A stretch of DNA of 64,000 nucleotides from Fimbriimonadaceae bacterium (GTDB taxonomy: Bacteria; Armatimonadota; Fimbriimonadia; Fimbriimonadales; Fimbriimonadaceae), in contig CP075365.1 in assembly GCA_019454125.1 (NCBI GenBank), positions 310,001 to 374,000 of the forward strand, read 5' to 3'. The position numbers and the translations under genes are program-made. The notes under the pieces were generated by a model that was not told where the DNA came from, made no database searches, and saw only the letters and a program-made list of their open reading frames with translations. This document shows positions 25,366 through 33,723 of the stretch, in pieces; the stretch's first letter is position 1; every line of letters begins with the position of its first letter.

Positions 25366-26850
25366 TCAGTAGGTCGTGTGCGACGGGAGGTTCGCCACGC
25401 CGGGCGAGGCCGGCGGCTCCAGGATCTCTTGCTGGCCGGGATAGACCACCCGTTCGTGGCGCAGGGCCTGGAGGGTCTTGGCGAAAGACTCCTCGATCTC
25501 GCGGAGCTCGCGGAACGTCAGCTCGCATTCGTCTAATTGGCCGTCGGCTCGGGCAGCCTCGACGATCGCGTGAACGACCGCACCGACGTCCTCGTTCCTG
25601 GTGAGGGTGCGGCTCCTGGCCTCGATCTGGTCCGCCAGGAGCAGGATCGCGGCCTCCTTGGTCTGCGGCTTGGGCCCCGGATAGCGGAACATGCGTTCGA
25701 GCTCGTCAGGCTCGTCGCTGTCCACGCCCCTCTGGGCGCGGTGGTAGAAAAAGCTGATGAGCGAGGTCCCGTGGTGCTGGCAAATGCCGTCGATCAGCAC
25801 GCTCGGCAGGCGGTTTTCTTGGGCCAGCTTCACGCCGTCGGTCACATGGCTGGCGATGATCTCTCCGCTCAGGATCGGGGATAGGTCGTCGTGCGGATTC
25901 TCCCCCGCCTGGTTCTCGATGAAATAGAGGGGGCGGTTGATCTTGCCGATGTCGTGGAAATAGGCCATCGCCCGCACGAGGACAGGGTTGGCGCCGATGC
26001 GGCGCGCCGCGTTTTCACCAAGGTGGGCCACCCCCAGGCTGTGCACGTGGGTGCCGGGCGCCCGCAAGACGAGTTCCTTGAGGAGCGGGGTCTCGGGCGA
26101 GCAGAACTCTAACAGGGTCCAATCGCTCACCACGCCGAACGCCTTTTCCATCAAGACTACGCCGAGCCAGAAGATCGAAACGGCCGCGACCGCGGCCACA
26201 CCCGACCACCCCGCGCTCTGAAAAATGTAGAGGAAGGGGGCGCCTTTCGCGATCTGCAAGGCGGCGGCGATGAGGATCTGGGCAAGACCTTGCGTCCAGA
26301 CGGCGCGGAGCAAGTCGTTCCGACGCTTCATCGGGTTGACGACGTGCGCCCCGACCGCGCCCGCGACCCAGCCGACCGAGACCAAGTCCGGCGGAAGGGC
26401 ACCCGTGAAGCCGGCCAACAGGCTCGTCACAGAGAGCGCGACGAGGGCCACAGAAGGGCCGAAAAGGCCGCTCACAAGCATCGCCATCGCCACCAGGGGC
26501 GCGATGAGCAGGTATTGCGAGGGAAGGTTGGCCCCGCCGCCGAGCGAGAGCCCGCCAAGCTGGACGCCGACGATGGCGAGCAGCGCCGCGACCCAGCTGG
26601 CCCGCTCCGCCCTGTCCGCCATCAGCGGCGAGTAATTCACGTGCTGCAGGTGATAGCGCACGAAAAGCAAGGCCGCGACGCTCATCGCGGCGGAGGCCGC
26701 GAAGACTCGAGGATCGACCGGCCACGAGCGGTGCACCACGAGCAAAGCGCCCATGACAAAGGCCCCGAACACTCGGGCGACAAGGATCCCCGCCTCGCTC
26801 TCCGCGATCTTAGAAAGGGAAGTGGCCCAGTCCTTCTTAGGCTGGCTCAT
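25366..26850 (-). CDS. PgpH-type membrane HD-domain phosphodiesterase, short form
   Basis: The 494-residue protein has several membrane helices in the first half and a cytoplasmic HD domain in the second: RAMAYFHDIGKINRPLYFIE, ASHVTDGVKLAQENRLP and DGICQHHGTSLISFF hold the HD metal-binding residues. In Firmicutes the homologue PgpH degrades cyclic di-AMP and carries a large extracellular HDED domain before the helices; that domain is absent here. Position upstream of ybeY and dgkA matches the conserved cluster. It starts at ATG (MSQPKKDW). Confidence 0.9.
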   Translation of the reverse strand: MSQPKKDWATSLSKIAESEAGILVARVFGAFVMGALLVVHRSWPVDPRVFAASAAMSVAALLFVRYHLQHVNYSPLMADRAERASWVAALLAIVGVQLGGLSLGGGANLPSQYLLIAPLVAMAMLVSGLFGPSVALVALSVTSLLAGFTGALPPDLVSVGWVAGAVGAHVVNPMKRRNDLLRAVWTQGLAQILIAAALQIAKGAPFLYIFQSAGWSGVAAVAAVSIFWLGVVLMEKAFGVVSDWTLLEFCSPETPLLKELVLRAPGTHVHSLGVAHLGENAARRIGANPVLVRAMAYFHDIGKINRPLYFIENQAGENPHDDLSPILSGEIIASHVTDGVKLAQENRLPSVLIDGICQHHGTSLISFFYHRAQRGVDSDEPDELERMFRYPGPKPQTKEAAILLLADQIEARSRTLTRNEDVGAVVHAIVEAARADGQLDECELTFRELREIEESFAKTLQALRHERVVYPGQQEILEPPASPGVANLPSHTTY

Positions 26851-26882
26851 GGGGTGCTACCTGGACGTGCCAGTCGCCGGCT

Positions 26883-26900
26883 GACCCTGAGATCAGGGTC
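26883..26900. repeat. 8-bp perfect hairpin at the end of rpsU
   Basis: The bases gaccctga and tcagggtc are separated by two bases and overlap the rpsU stop codon on the minus strand. No T-run follows in the direction of transcription, so it is a weak or non-canonical terminator, or an RNA-stabilising hairpin. Confidence 0.5.
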
Positions 26901-27063
26901 GGGAGGAACGGCGTCGTTTAGCCCGGCGGCGCTTCTCGCTCGGCTTCTCGTAGTGCGAATGCTCTTTCAGTTCCCTCAAGAGGCCGCTCTGCTGAAGCTT
27001 AAGGTTGAAGCGCTTCAAGGCGGCGTCGATCGATTCGTTCGGGTGGACGTTTACGTAGACCAA
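26893..27063 (-). CDS. rpsU: 30S ribosomal protein S21
   Basis: A 56-residue, strongly basic protein matching S21, a small subunit protein that helps translation initiation. The translation begins VYVNVHPNESIDAALKRFN, then LKLQQSGLLRELKEHSHYEK, and ends with an Arg/Lys-rich tail (KRRRAKRRRSS). Start codon is TTG with gaggaagag upstream. It lies just upstream of the pgpH-like gene, with which it may share a transcript, a frequent association of rpsU with phoH/pgpH/ybeY genes. Confidence 0.95.
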   Translation of the reverse strand: MVYVNVHPNESIDAALKRFNLKLQQSGLLRELKEHSHYEKPSEKRRRAKRRRSSRP

Positions 27064-27087
27064 GGGGACTCTTCCTCTAACCTACCA

Positions 27088-27666
27088 CTATACCTTATCG
27101 GCTTGGACGGCGGTTCCCGCTAGGCCAAGCTTCTCCGCCTGGGACTTCATGGCCTCGAGCATGTTGCCGATGTGCTCTTCCGCCGTGAGCCCGATGGCCT
27201 CAGTGGCCTTCTGGATGTGGCCACGGTCCACCGGCGCGGCGAAGGAGGGCTCCTTTAGCTTCTTGGTGACGCTCTTCACCTCGACGTCCAGGACGCTCTT
27301 GCTAGGGCGGACGTAGGCCACGGCGGCGATGAAGCCGGTGAGCTCGTCGCAGGCGACCAGGTGCCGCTCCAGGCTCGACTCGGGCTGAACGCCCGTCTTC
27401 TCCGCATAGTGGCTCGCGATAGCGCGGACGATGACCGGATCGGTCCCTAGGCGCTCCAATTCGGCCATGCCCCAAAGCGGGTGCTCCTCGGGATGGGCTT
27501 CGTAGTCGAAATCGTGCAGGAGTCCCGTCACCCCCCAAAGGTCGGGGTCTTCGCCGAGCTTGGCCGCATAGTGGCGGAGGCACGCCTCCACCCCCAGCAT
27601 GTGGCGGCGGAGCGAATCGCCCTTCGTGTGCAGGCACACCAAGTCCCAGGCCCGTTCGCGGTTCAT
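27088..27666 (-). CDS. HD-domain hydrolase
   Basis: A 192-residue protein with an HD-type phosphohydrolase fold: HMLGVEACLRHYAAKLGEDP supplies the first His, GLLHDFDYEAHPEEHPLWG the HD pair, and IVRAIASHYAEKTGVQ the next His. The core is the same as in the HDIG subgroup. The C-terminal half (MKSQAEKLGL) is helical. Substrate is unknown; nucleotides are typical. It overlaps the vsr gene by four bases, so the two may be co-expressed. Confidence 0.85.
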   Translation of the reverse strand: MNRERAWDLVCLHTKGDSLRRHMLGVEACLRHYAAKLGEDPDLWGVTGLLHDFDYEAHPEEHPLWGMAELERLGTDPVIVRAIASHYAEKTGVQPESSLERHLVACDELTGFIAAVAYVRPSKSVLDVEVKSVTKKLKEPSFAAPVDRGHIQKATEAIGLTAEEHIGNMLEAMKSQAEKLGLAGTAVQADKV

Positions 27667-28145
27667 CGGGACGATTTTGGCCCGGTTTGCGGCCGGTCGC
27701 GCAGGCTGAGGACGAGGCCGACGACTTGGTCAAGGCTCTTCTGCAGCTGGCATTCCCAGACCGTGACCACTGCATAGCCCAGGTCGGAGAGGCTGCTCAC
27801 GGCCCGTGCGTGCCGGGCCTGGTTGTTCGCCACCTTGGCCTGCCAGAAGGCCCGGTTCTGTGCGGGCGAGCGGTCGCGCTGGCAAGAGGGGCAGCCGTGC
27901 CAGAAACAGCCGTGAAGGAAGACGGCCACTTTCTGGCGGCCGAAGACCACGTCCGGCGTGCCCGGAAGCTTGCGCACATTCTTGCGATAGCCGCGGGCGC
28001 CGGCGGCCCAGAGGGCGCGACGCAAGGTCCGTTCCGGCTTGGTCTCCGTGCCCCGGTTCCCCTGCATGCTGCGCCGCGTCTCTTCGCGCACGACGAGGGT
28101 CTCCCGGAGCCGGTTTATCCCATAAAGCCGGACGGTTTCCGACAC
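27663..28145 (-). CDS. vsr: Very short patch repair (Vsr)-like endonuclease
   Basis: A 160-residue endonuclease like Vsr, which nicks 5' of a T:G mismatch arising from deamination of 5-methylcytosine. Key features are RRSMQGNRGTETKPERTLRR (conserved N-terminal helix), LPGTPDVVFGRQKVAVFLHG (catalytic Asp in PDVVF) and CFWHGCPSC (zinc cysteines/histidine), with VVTVWECQL near the end. No cytosine methyltransferase is nearby, so this is an orphan or serves a methylase encoded elsewhere. MutL, its partner in other species, is also in this window. Confidence 0.92.
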   Translation of the reverse strand: MSETVRLYGINRLRETLVVREETRRSMQGNRGTETKPERTLRRALWAAGARGYRKNVRKLPGTPDVVFGRQKVAVFLHGCFWHGCPSCQRDRSPAQNRAFWQAKVANNQARHARAVSSLSDLGYAVVTVWECQLQKSLDQVVGLVLSLRDRPQTGPKSSR

Positions 28146-28146
28146 G

Positions 28147-30183
28147 TTATGTAGCGAGCCACTTGCCCCACCACGAGACGATCTCGTTCAGGCGGTGAAG
28201 GCGCAGGTCTGGCGGGCCGTTGCGCGATAGACCGTGGCTGGTCGAAGCGGGATAACGCACATAGCGCGACTCGACCCCAAGGGATTGCAGCACGAAGAAG
28301 ACTTGCTCGCTTTGCTCCACGTTGCAGCGCAAGTCTCCTTCACTATGGATGATAAGCATCGGGGTCTTGACGTTGTCAAAATAGGCGATAGGCGACTGTT
28401 GCCACAGGGTCTTGATCTTGTCGTGCTCTCCCCAGGCCTGTCCCCCAAAATAACCGTCTTTGTTGGCGGGAAAGTCGCAGTTCCCGGCCATCGAAAGCCA
28501 GTTAAAGACGCACCTGTCCGTGATCGCGGCCCGAAAGTCGTTCGTGTGCCCCACGACCCAGTTGGTCATGTACCCGCCATAGGAGCCCCCCATCACGCCC
28601 ATCCGTCCGGGATGGATGTTCGGATGGTGTTGCATCCAGTGCATCACGGTTTGCACGTCCTGCCAGTCTTCTTCTCCCCAGTTTCCGCGTATCGCAGCGC
28701 AGAACTCTTCGCCATAACCTTTGGAACCCCTAGGATTGCTGTAGACCACAAAGTATCCTTCTGCGGCCAGCAACTGGAACTCGTGGAACAAGGCCCAGCC
28801 GTATTGCGCGTGCGGTCCGCCGTGGATCTCCAGAACAGCCGGGTACTTTTGCTTTGCGGTGAACCCGATAGGCTTCATACACCACGCGTGGACCTTCACG
28901 CCGTCCGTCGAATCCAGCCACATTTCCTCTGGCTCCGAGAGCGTGATCCCTGCCATAAACTCATCGTTCTGGCGGGTGGTCCGGGTGACCTTGTTGCTTT
29001 GGTCAAGGCGCAAGACGCCGACTTCTAACAGCTTCGTGGCGTCGCCGACCAGCATCGCCATGGTCGTGCCGTCTTGCGTCACATTAGAGCCTAACGCGAG
29101 GTGCTTCCCTTGGGTCACCCATGTCAGTTTGCCGTCCGCGACGTTTACGGCCGCAACGTTCACGGCGCCGTGGAAACCGATGCTCACGAAAATGCGCGAC
29201 CCGTCCGGAGACCATTGGACCAGCCCGCTCCCGCCTCCGTCCGCGACGAAGCCGAAGGTCGTGTCGCTCAAAGCCAGGACGTCAAGGCAATAATCTTCCT
29301 TTTCAGTAAGGCATTTCGGCGCGCCACCTTTCAAGGGTTGCAGCCAAAGGCGTGTGTTGTGGACGCCCCAAGGGTCGTCCGGATTATCACTGCCCAGAAA
29401 GGCGACCCATTCGCCGTCCGGCGAGACCTTCGGGGTCGACTTCGCCCCCTTCGTCGTCGATTTAATCTGATGGGGCTTACCCTTCAGAGGCACGACAAAA
29501 AGTTGGTCGTTCGGCTCTTCTAAGAGAGGGCTGGCATTGGCGGAATGGGCCACGACCAACCCGCTCGAATCTTTCAACCAGTCGAAACTGTAGGAGCCTA
29601 GAGGGTCTCCCTCATAAAGCAACGTGTGCTTGCCCGATGCCACGTCGCAAACATAAACTTTGTACCTTTGGGCGCCGAAGAAGCCGTCGCCGTCGAGGCG
29701 GTACCAGATGTCCTCGACGACCCACGGTGGGGTGCTGCCGCCCTTTTCCTCCCGCTCCTTCTTCGCTTTCTCGGTGCGGTCCGGAGCGGTCTCGCGGAAC
29801 GTGAAGGCGATCTTCTTGCCATCCGGCGACCAGGCGATCGCGCCGACCGAACCCTCCGGCAGGTCCGTAACCTTGGCCGCCTCGCCGCCCTCGGCCGATA
29901 GCAGGAAGATCTGGGGGGAAGGCTTTTCGCGCCCACTGACAAAGGCGATCCGCTTGCCGTCCGGCGACCAGCGGCCGAATCCTGCGCCGCCCTCCCCCTG
30001 CGTCCACTGGCGCACCTGGTGCGGCTCCGCGACGTCGACCGTGAACAGGTTCGTCACATACTTGTTCTTGTCGTTGATGTGACGCTTGGCGAAGAGGACC
30101 TGCCGCCCGTCCGGGCTCACCTGGGCATCGCCCAAGAACTGCATTTTTAGGAGGTCGTCGGCGCGGATCGGACGTTTCGGCAT
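28147..30183 (-). CDS. S9-family prolyl oligopeptidase-like peptidase (acylaminoacyl peptidase type)
   Basis: The 678-residue protein has an N-terminal beta-propeller (repeated RWSPDGKRIAFVSG-like WSPDG motifs) and a C-terminal alpha/beta hydrolase. Catalytic serine is in MGGSYGGYMTNW, aspartate in IIHSEGDLRC and histidine in STSHGLSRNG. It cleaves short peptides, usually with a blocked or penultimate-Pro N-terminus, in the cytoplasm. The ATG at MPKRPIRADDLLKMQF is favoured because homologues begin near here; an upstream TTG/ATG would add 10-11 residues and overlap the hinT stop. Confidence 0.94.
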   Translation of the reverse strand: MPKRPIRADDLLKMQFLGDAQVSPDGRQVLFAKRHINDKNKYVTNLFTVDVAEPHQVRQWTQGEGGAGFGRWSPDGKRIAFVSGREKPSPQIFLLSAEGGEAAKVTDLPEGSVGAIAWSPDGKKIAFTFRETAPDRTEKAKKEREEKGGSTPPWVVEDIWYRLDGDGFFGAQRYKVYVCDVASGKHTLLYEGDPLGSYSFDWLKDSSGLVVAHSANASPLLEEPNDQLFVVPLKGKPHQIKSTTKGAKSTPKVSPDGEWVAFLGSDNPDDPWGVHNTRLWLQPLKGGAPKCLTEKEDYCLDVLALSDTTFGFVADGGGSGLVQWSPDGSRIFVSIGFHGAVNVAAVNVADGKLTWVTQGKHLALGSNVTQDGTTMAMLVGDATKLLEVGVLRLDQSNKVTRTTRQNDEFMAGITLSEPEEMWLDSTDGVKVHAWCMKPIGFTAKQKYPAVLEIHGGPHAQYGWALFHEFQLLAAEGYFVVYSNPRGSKGYGEEFCAAIRGNWGEEDWQDVQTVMHWMQHHPNIHPGRMGVMGGSYGGYMTNWVVGHTNDFRAAITDRCVFNWLSMAGNCDFPANKDGYFGGQAWGEHDKIKTLWQQSPIAYFDNVKTPMLIIHSEGDLRCNVEQSEQVFFVLQSLGVESRYVRYPASTSHGLSRNGPPDLRLHRLNEIVSWWGKWLAT

Positions 30184-30212
30184 CACGGGGAGATTACCGA
30201 AGACCGGCCCCA

Positions 30213-30545
30213 TCAACCGGGCGGCCAGGCCATGGGGCGGCCGCCAAGGAGGTGCGCGTGCAGGTGGGGCACGGTCTGCCCTGCATGCTCGCCTTGGTTG
30301 ATCACCAGCCGGTACCCGTTCTCGATCTCCAGAATCTCCGCCACCTTCCTAGCCGCGTTCAACAGGTAAAGGTGGTCGCCCTCTTCGGGAACCTCGGCGA
30401 GGCCCGCGATCTCCTGCCGTGGGACGATAAGCACGTGGACCGGGGCCTTCGGGTCGATGTCTCGGAAGGCGACCACGTGGTCGTCCTCGTAGACGATGTC
30501 CGCCGGGATCTCCCGCGCAATGATCTTCGTGAACAGGGTTGCCAT
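30213..30545 (-). CDS. hinT: HIT-family nucleotide hydrolase (HinT-like)
   Basis: A 110-residue histidine-triad protein that hydrolyses purine phosphoramidates or similar adenylates. It starts MATLFTKIIAREIPADIVYE, then DDHVVAFRDIDPKAPVHVLI, and the triad lies in TVPHLHAHLLGG. Length and order are those of HinT. The ATG is preferred over an ATG eight codons upstream because the conserved strand begins here. A second, larger HIT protein is at 46054-46548. Confidence 0.95.
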   Translation of the reverse strand: MATLFTKIIAREIPADIVYEDDHVVAFRDIDPKAPVHVLIVPRQEIAGLAEVPEEGDHLYLLNAARKVAEILEIENGYRLVINQGEHAGQTVPHLHAHLLGGRPMAWPPG

Positions 30546-30646
30546 TCCTTTGAAACTCCGCCTGGCCAAATTCGGGGCTCTAGCAAGTTTAGCGCGTCAA
30601 AGGACCGATTCTCGGCTCCCTGCGCCTGTGCCAAACTTGAACGACC

Positions 30647-32146
30647 ATGCCGGAAGTTTCGTTGCGGATCCCCCAGATCGGCGAAGGGTTGCAGGAAGCC
30701 CGCCTCGTCGCCGTCCTAAAACAACCTGGCGACACCGTAAAACGCGACGAAGCGATCTATCAGATGGAGACTGACAAGGCCGTCATGGACGTCGAGTCCC
30801 CCCACGAAGGCCGCGTCGTGAAGTGGCTGGCCGACCCCGACACGGTGCTGAAGATCGGGGCCGAAGTCATGGTCATGGACGTGGCCGGCGCCGCGCCGAC
30901 AGACAGCTCCGAAACGTCCGTCCCGGGCGCGGAGGCCCGGCAGGAAGGGGCCGCGAACGAGGTGGCCCTCAAGATCCCGCAGATCGGCGAGGGCCTGCAA
31001 GAAGCACGACTTGTCTCCGTGCTCAAGGAGCCGGGCGAAAAGGTCGCCCGCGACGAAGCGCTCTACCAGATGGAGACCGACAAGGCGGTGATGGACGTCG
31101 AATCGCCCATGGCCGGAACGGTCGTGCGCTGGCTGGCGGAGCCGGACACGATGCTCAAGATCGGGGCGGACGTGGTCGTGCTCGCCACCGAAGGCGGTGC
31201 CGCCCAAGCTGCGGCGGCCAAACCCGCCGCAACGACCGCAGCCGCACCGGCAGCCGCTCCGAAAGCGACAGAAACCGGCGGGCAACGCCGCCGCGACGTG
31301 CCGCCAAGGACCCGCACCTATGCCAAGGAGAAGGGAGTCTCGGACGCGGACCTGGCGGGCATCCCGGCCGCAGGCGGCAGACTCATGCCGGCCGACATCG
31401 ACGCATGGCTGAAAGGCGCAGGGCCAGCGTCCAAGACCGCGGTCTCCGCGTCGGGCAAGTCCTTCGAAGAGAAAGCGGTTCCCCAGAAGCAGCGCGTGCT
31501 GGCCAGCCGCCTTCAGCGCGGGAACCAGCTCGTGGTGCCAGGGATGATGTCCGTGGTCGCGAACTGGGGCGGCATCGAAGAGGTCCGCGCCGAGATCAAG
31601 CGAGGGGGCGGCGACTTCCAACCCAGCGCCTTCACGATGTTTGCCTACTGCGTGGCGAAGGCGGCGGGCGAAAACCCGATCGTCCGCACGACATTGGTCG
31701 GTGACGACACGTTCCGAACCTACCACCACATCCAGCTCGGGATCGCGGTCGCGTTGCCGGGCGATGAACTCGTGGTGGCCGTCGTGGAAGACGCGGACAA
31801 ACTCAGCTGGCGCGAGTTCGCGACCCAGGCGAGAGAGAAGATCGACCTCGCCCGCACCGGGAAGGACCAAGCGAACGAGACCGTCACCCTCAGCATCACG
31901 AACATGTCCGGGCACCAGATCCGCGAGGCGATGGCTGTGGTCGTTCCGCCCGGCGCCGCGACGATATTTCTCGGCGAGGCCTACAACGGCCTTTCGAACG
32001 AGACCCCTGGCGAGTTCAAGGTCCAGCGATGCGCGAACGTGGGCATCACGATCGACCACCGCATCATGAACGGGGTGGGTGGCGCGGATGTCCTCCTTTC
32101 CATCAAGCGGCACGTCGAGAACATCCGCGAGTTGGTCACGCCATGA
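30647..32146 (+). CDS. 2-oxoacid dehydrogenase E2 (dihydrolipoamide acyltransferase) with two lipoyl domains
   Basis: A 499-residue E2. Two near-identical lipoyl domains occupy residues 1-80 and 105-180, with lipoyl lysines K44 and K146 in METDKAVMDVES. A linker rich in Ala and Pro follows, then a subunit-binding domain about residues 215-250 (TYAKEKGVSDADLAGIPA) and the acyltransferase core. The catalytic histidine is in IDHRIMNGVGG; the family motif is DHRxxDG, so the Asp is Asn here. E1 and E3 genes are not adjacent. Its stop overlaps the start of the amidotransferase gene (ATGA). Confidence 0.93.
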   Translation: MPEVSLRIPQIGEGLQEARLVAVLKQPGDTVKRDEAIYQMETDKAVMDVESPHEGRVVKWLADPDTVLKIGAEVMVMDVAGAAPTDSSETSVPGAEARQEGAANEVALKIPQIGEGLQEARLVSVLKEPGEKVARDEALYQMETDKAVMDVESPMAGTVVRWLAEPDTMLKIGADVVVLATEGGAAQAAAAKPAATTAAAPAAAPKATETGGQRRRDVPPRTRTYAKEKGVSDADLAGIPAAGGRLMPADIDAWLKGAGPASKTAVSASGKSFEEKAVPQKQRVLASRLQRGNQLVVPGMMSVVANWGGIEEVRAEIKRGGGDFQPSAFTMFAYCVAKAAGENPIVRTTLVGDDTFRTYHHIQLGIAVALPGDELVVAVVEDADKLSWREFATQAREKIDLARTGKDQANETVTLSITNMSGHQIREAMAVVVPPGAATIFLGEAYNGLSNETPGEFKVQRCANVGITIDHRIMNGVGGADVLLSIKRHVENIRELVTP

Positions 32147-32868
32147 GAAAACCGGTGATCGGCATCGTCGGCGACTCGATCCCAACCGGGAACGTGGACG
32201 GCGAGAAGGAGCGGTACTACGTCGGCCGCTACTACGTAGACTGCGTGCTTCAAGCGGACGGGGTTCCATTTATGCTCCCGATCGGGGTCGAGGCGCGCGA
32301 CGTGGTTGACCTGATCGACGGGCTCTTGATCCCCGGCGGGGACGACCTTGACGCCTCGAACTTCGGCCAGGAGAACCACCCCAAGTCGGTGCTCGGCAAT
32401 CCCGGGCGCTTCACCCTTGAGAAAGCGCTCCTTGAATCGTTGCCGCGCGAAGTGCCCGTCCTTGGCATCTGCTATGGCTGTCAAGTTCTGAACGTGGCGC
32501 GGGGCGGCGACCTCATCCAACACTTGCCCGAAAAGGTCGGACACGATCAGCACGCGAGCAAGCAGCTCGAAACGGTCCGCGTCGAAAGGGACACCCTGAC
32601 TCGCGCCCTGCTGGAGGGGGACGAAGTCGTCGCGCACTCCTCGCACCACCAGGCCATCGGGAAAGTCGGGGACGGGTTACGGGTCTCGGCCTGGGCCACC
32701 GACGGCACCGTCGAGGGGATCGAAGACTTGAACGGCCGTTGGCTGGTCGGGCTGCAGTGGCACCCCGAGAGGACGCCGGACGACCGCGCGACCCAGACAC
32801 TATTCAAAAAGTTCGTGGAAGAAGCGGCCCGGAGCCGGGAGGTCAGAGAGTCATGCGGTACTTGGTGA
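32143..32868 (+). CDS. Class I glutamine amidotransferase-like protein (PuuD/peptidase C26 type)
   Basis: A 241-residue amidase-like protein. The nucleophile is Cys in VLGICYGCQVLNVARGG, the His in GLQWHPERTPDD, and the strand IGIVGDSIPTG with DGLLIPGGDD is typical of the gamma-glutamyl-GABA hydrolase group. These hydrolyse gamma-glutamyl bonds. Its genomic position between E2 and a biotinyl carrier is unexpected for polyamine use, so the real substrate is uncertain. It overlaps the upstream and downstream genes. Confidence 0.9.
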   Translation: MRKPVIGIVGDSIPTGNVDGEKERYYVGRYYVDCVLQADGVPFMLPIGVEARDVVDLIDGLLIPGGDDLDASNFGQENHPKSVLGNPGRFTLEKALLESLPREVPVLGICYGCQVLNVARGGDLIQHLPEKVGHDQHASKQLETVRVERDTLTRALLEGDEVVAHSSHHQAIGKVGDGLRVSAWATDGTVEGIEDLNGRWLVGLQWHPERTPDDRATQTLFKKFVEEAARSREVRESCGTW

Positions 32869-33296
32869 ACGGGCACGAAAGCGACCTCGGGCACGCGCCC
32901 GAGAACGTGGAGGTCGTCCGACTCTCGGACCGGCTCAGCGTGCGGACGCCCGAAGGGTCGGCCACGGCCCTGGCCGTGCGCCGTGGCGATCGCACCCTGG
33001 TCTCGTTCCGCGGCCGGACTTACGTCGTCACGCCCGCCTTCCAACATGCGGCGGCCGAGACTCCCCTGGCCGGAGAATCCCTCACGCCAATGCCGGGGCA
33101 GATCGTCGAAGTCTTTGTCAAAGAGGGCGACGAAGTCGAGGCTGGCCAGCGATTGGTCGTGCTGGAGGCGATGAAGATGCAGCACACGATTTCCGCGCCC
33201 TTTGACGGTCGCGTGGCGTCCGTCCTTGTAGCCAAAGGTGATCAGATCGGTGAGGGCAAAGAAGTTGTCCAGATCGATCCGGCTCCTGAGCCATGA
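32853..33296 (+). CDS. Biotinyl carrier protein of an acyl-CoA carboxylase
   Basis: A 147-residue protein whose C-terminal domain (residues 75-147) has the biotinylation motif LVVLEAMKMQHTISAPFDG with Lys108, plus LTPMPGQIVEVFVKEGDEVE ahead of it. The first 70 residues resemble the region found before the carrier domain in acyl-CoA carboxylase alpha chains (AVRRGDRTLVSFRGRTYVV). It may be the carrier for propionyl- or methylcrotonyl-CoA carboxylase; the nearby HMG-CoA lyase makes leucine degradation plausible. The start overlaps the amidotransferase gene by 16 bases. Confidence 0.9.
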   Translation: MRYLVNGHESDLGHAPENVEVVRLSDRLSVRTPEGSATALAVRRGDRTLVSFRGRTYVVTPAFQHAAAETPLAGESLTPMPGQIVEVFVKEGDEVEAGQRLVVLEAMKMQHTISAPFDGRVASVLVAKGDQIGEGKEVVQIDPAPEP

Positions 33297-33682
33297 GCAC
33301 AAAACTCGAACCAGCCGCCTTCAAGAAGAAGCTCGACGACCTTCTTGCCATCTACGAGCAAGCGGACAACTGGGGACGGCAAGACGCCAGTAAGCGCCTC
33401 CAAGCTTCATTGCGCCGACTCCACTACCTAGAGGTCACGCGTGCGACCGTCACCACCAAGACGGACCCCATGATCGAGATGCGGGGCCGCTTCATGGTCA
33501 GCCGCAGGGTCATCGACCTCGTTCTGATCGACCTCCAGACCGTCTGGAACGACACCACCGCCGGGGACGAGGAGGCCTACCACTGCTTCGTCATCACCGA
33601 AGACGGATTTGGGGCCCGGTTCGCCAGCGTCCAGGGACGCACTCATTCGACGATCTCGCTGGTTGTGACCGCGGTTCGCTAG
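33293..33682 (+). CDS. Hypothetical protein in the carrier-protein operon
   Basis: A 129-residue soluble protein, start overlapping the biotinyl carrier stop by four bases (ATGA). It begins STKLEPAAFKKKLDDLLAIY and has a helical first third followed by strand-like segments (IEMRGRFMVSRRVIDLVLID, HCFVITEDGFGARFASVQGR). No known motif was recognised. The tight coupling suggests a part in acyl-CoA carboxylation or in the response to it, but this is inferred only from position. A promoter and a structured RNA begin right after it. Confidence 0.7.
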   Translation: MSTKLEPAAFKKKLDDLLAIYEQADNWGRQDASKRLQASLRRLHYLEVTRATVTTKTDPMIEMRGRFMVSRRVIDLVLIDLQTVWNDTTAGDEEAYHCFVITEDGFGARFASVQGRTHSTISLVVTAVR

Positions 33683-33689
33683 ATTTTTA

Positions 33690-33717
33690 TAGACTTCAGC
33701 GATAACTGTGCTATAAT
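33690..33717 (+). promoter_or_regulatory. Sigma-70-like promoter
   Basis: A perfect -10 box TATAAT (33712-33717) stands 16 bases after tagact, a 4 of 6 match to TTGACA. The region is clearly AT-rich against the GC-rich genome. It would start RNA near 33724. Confidence 0.7.
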
Positions 33718-33723
33718 AAACGT

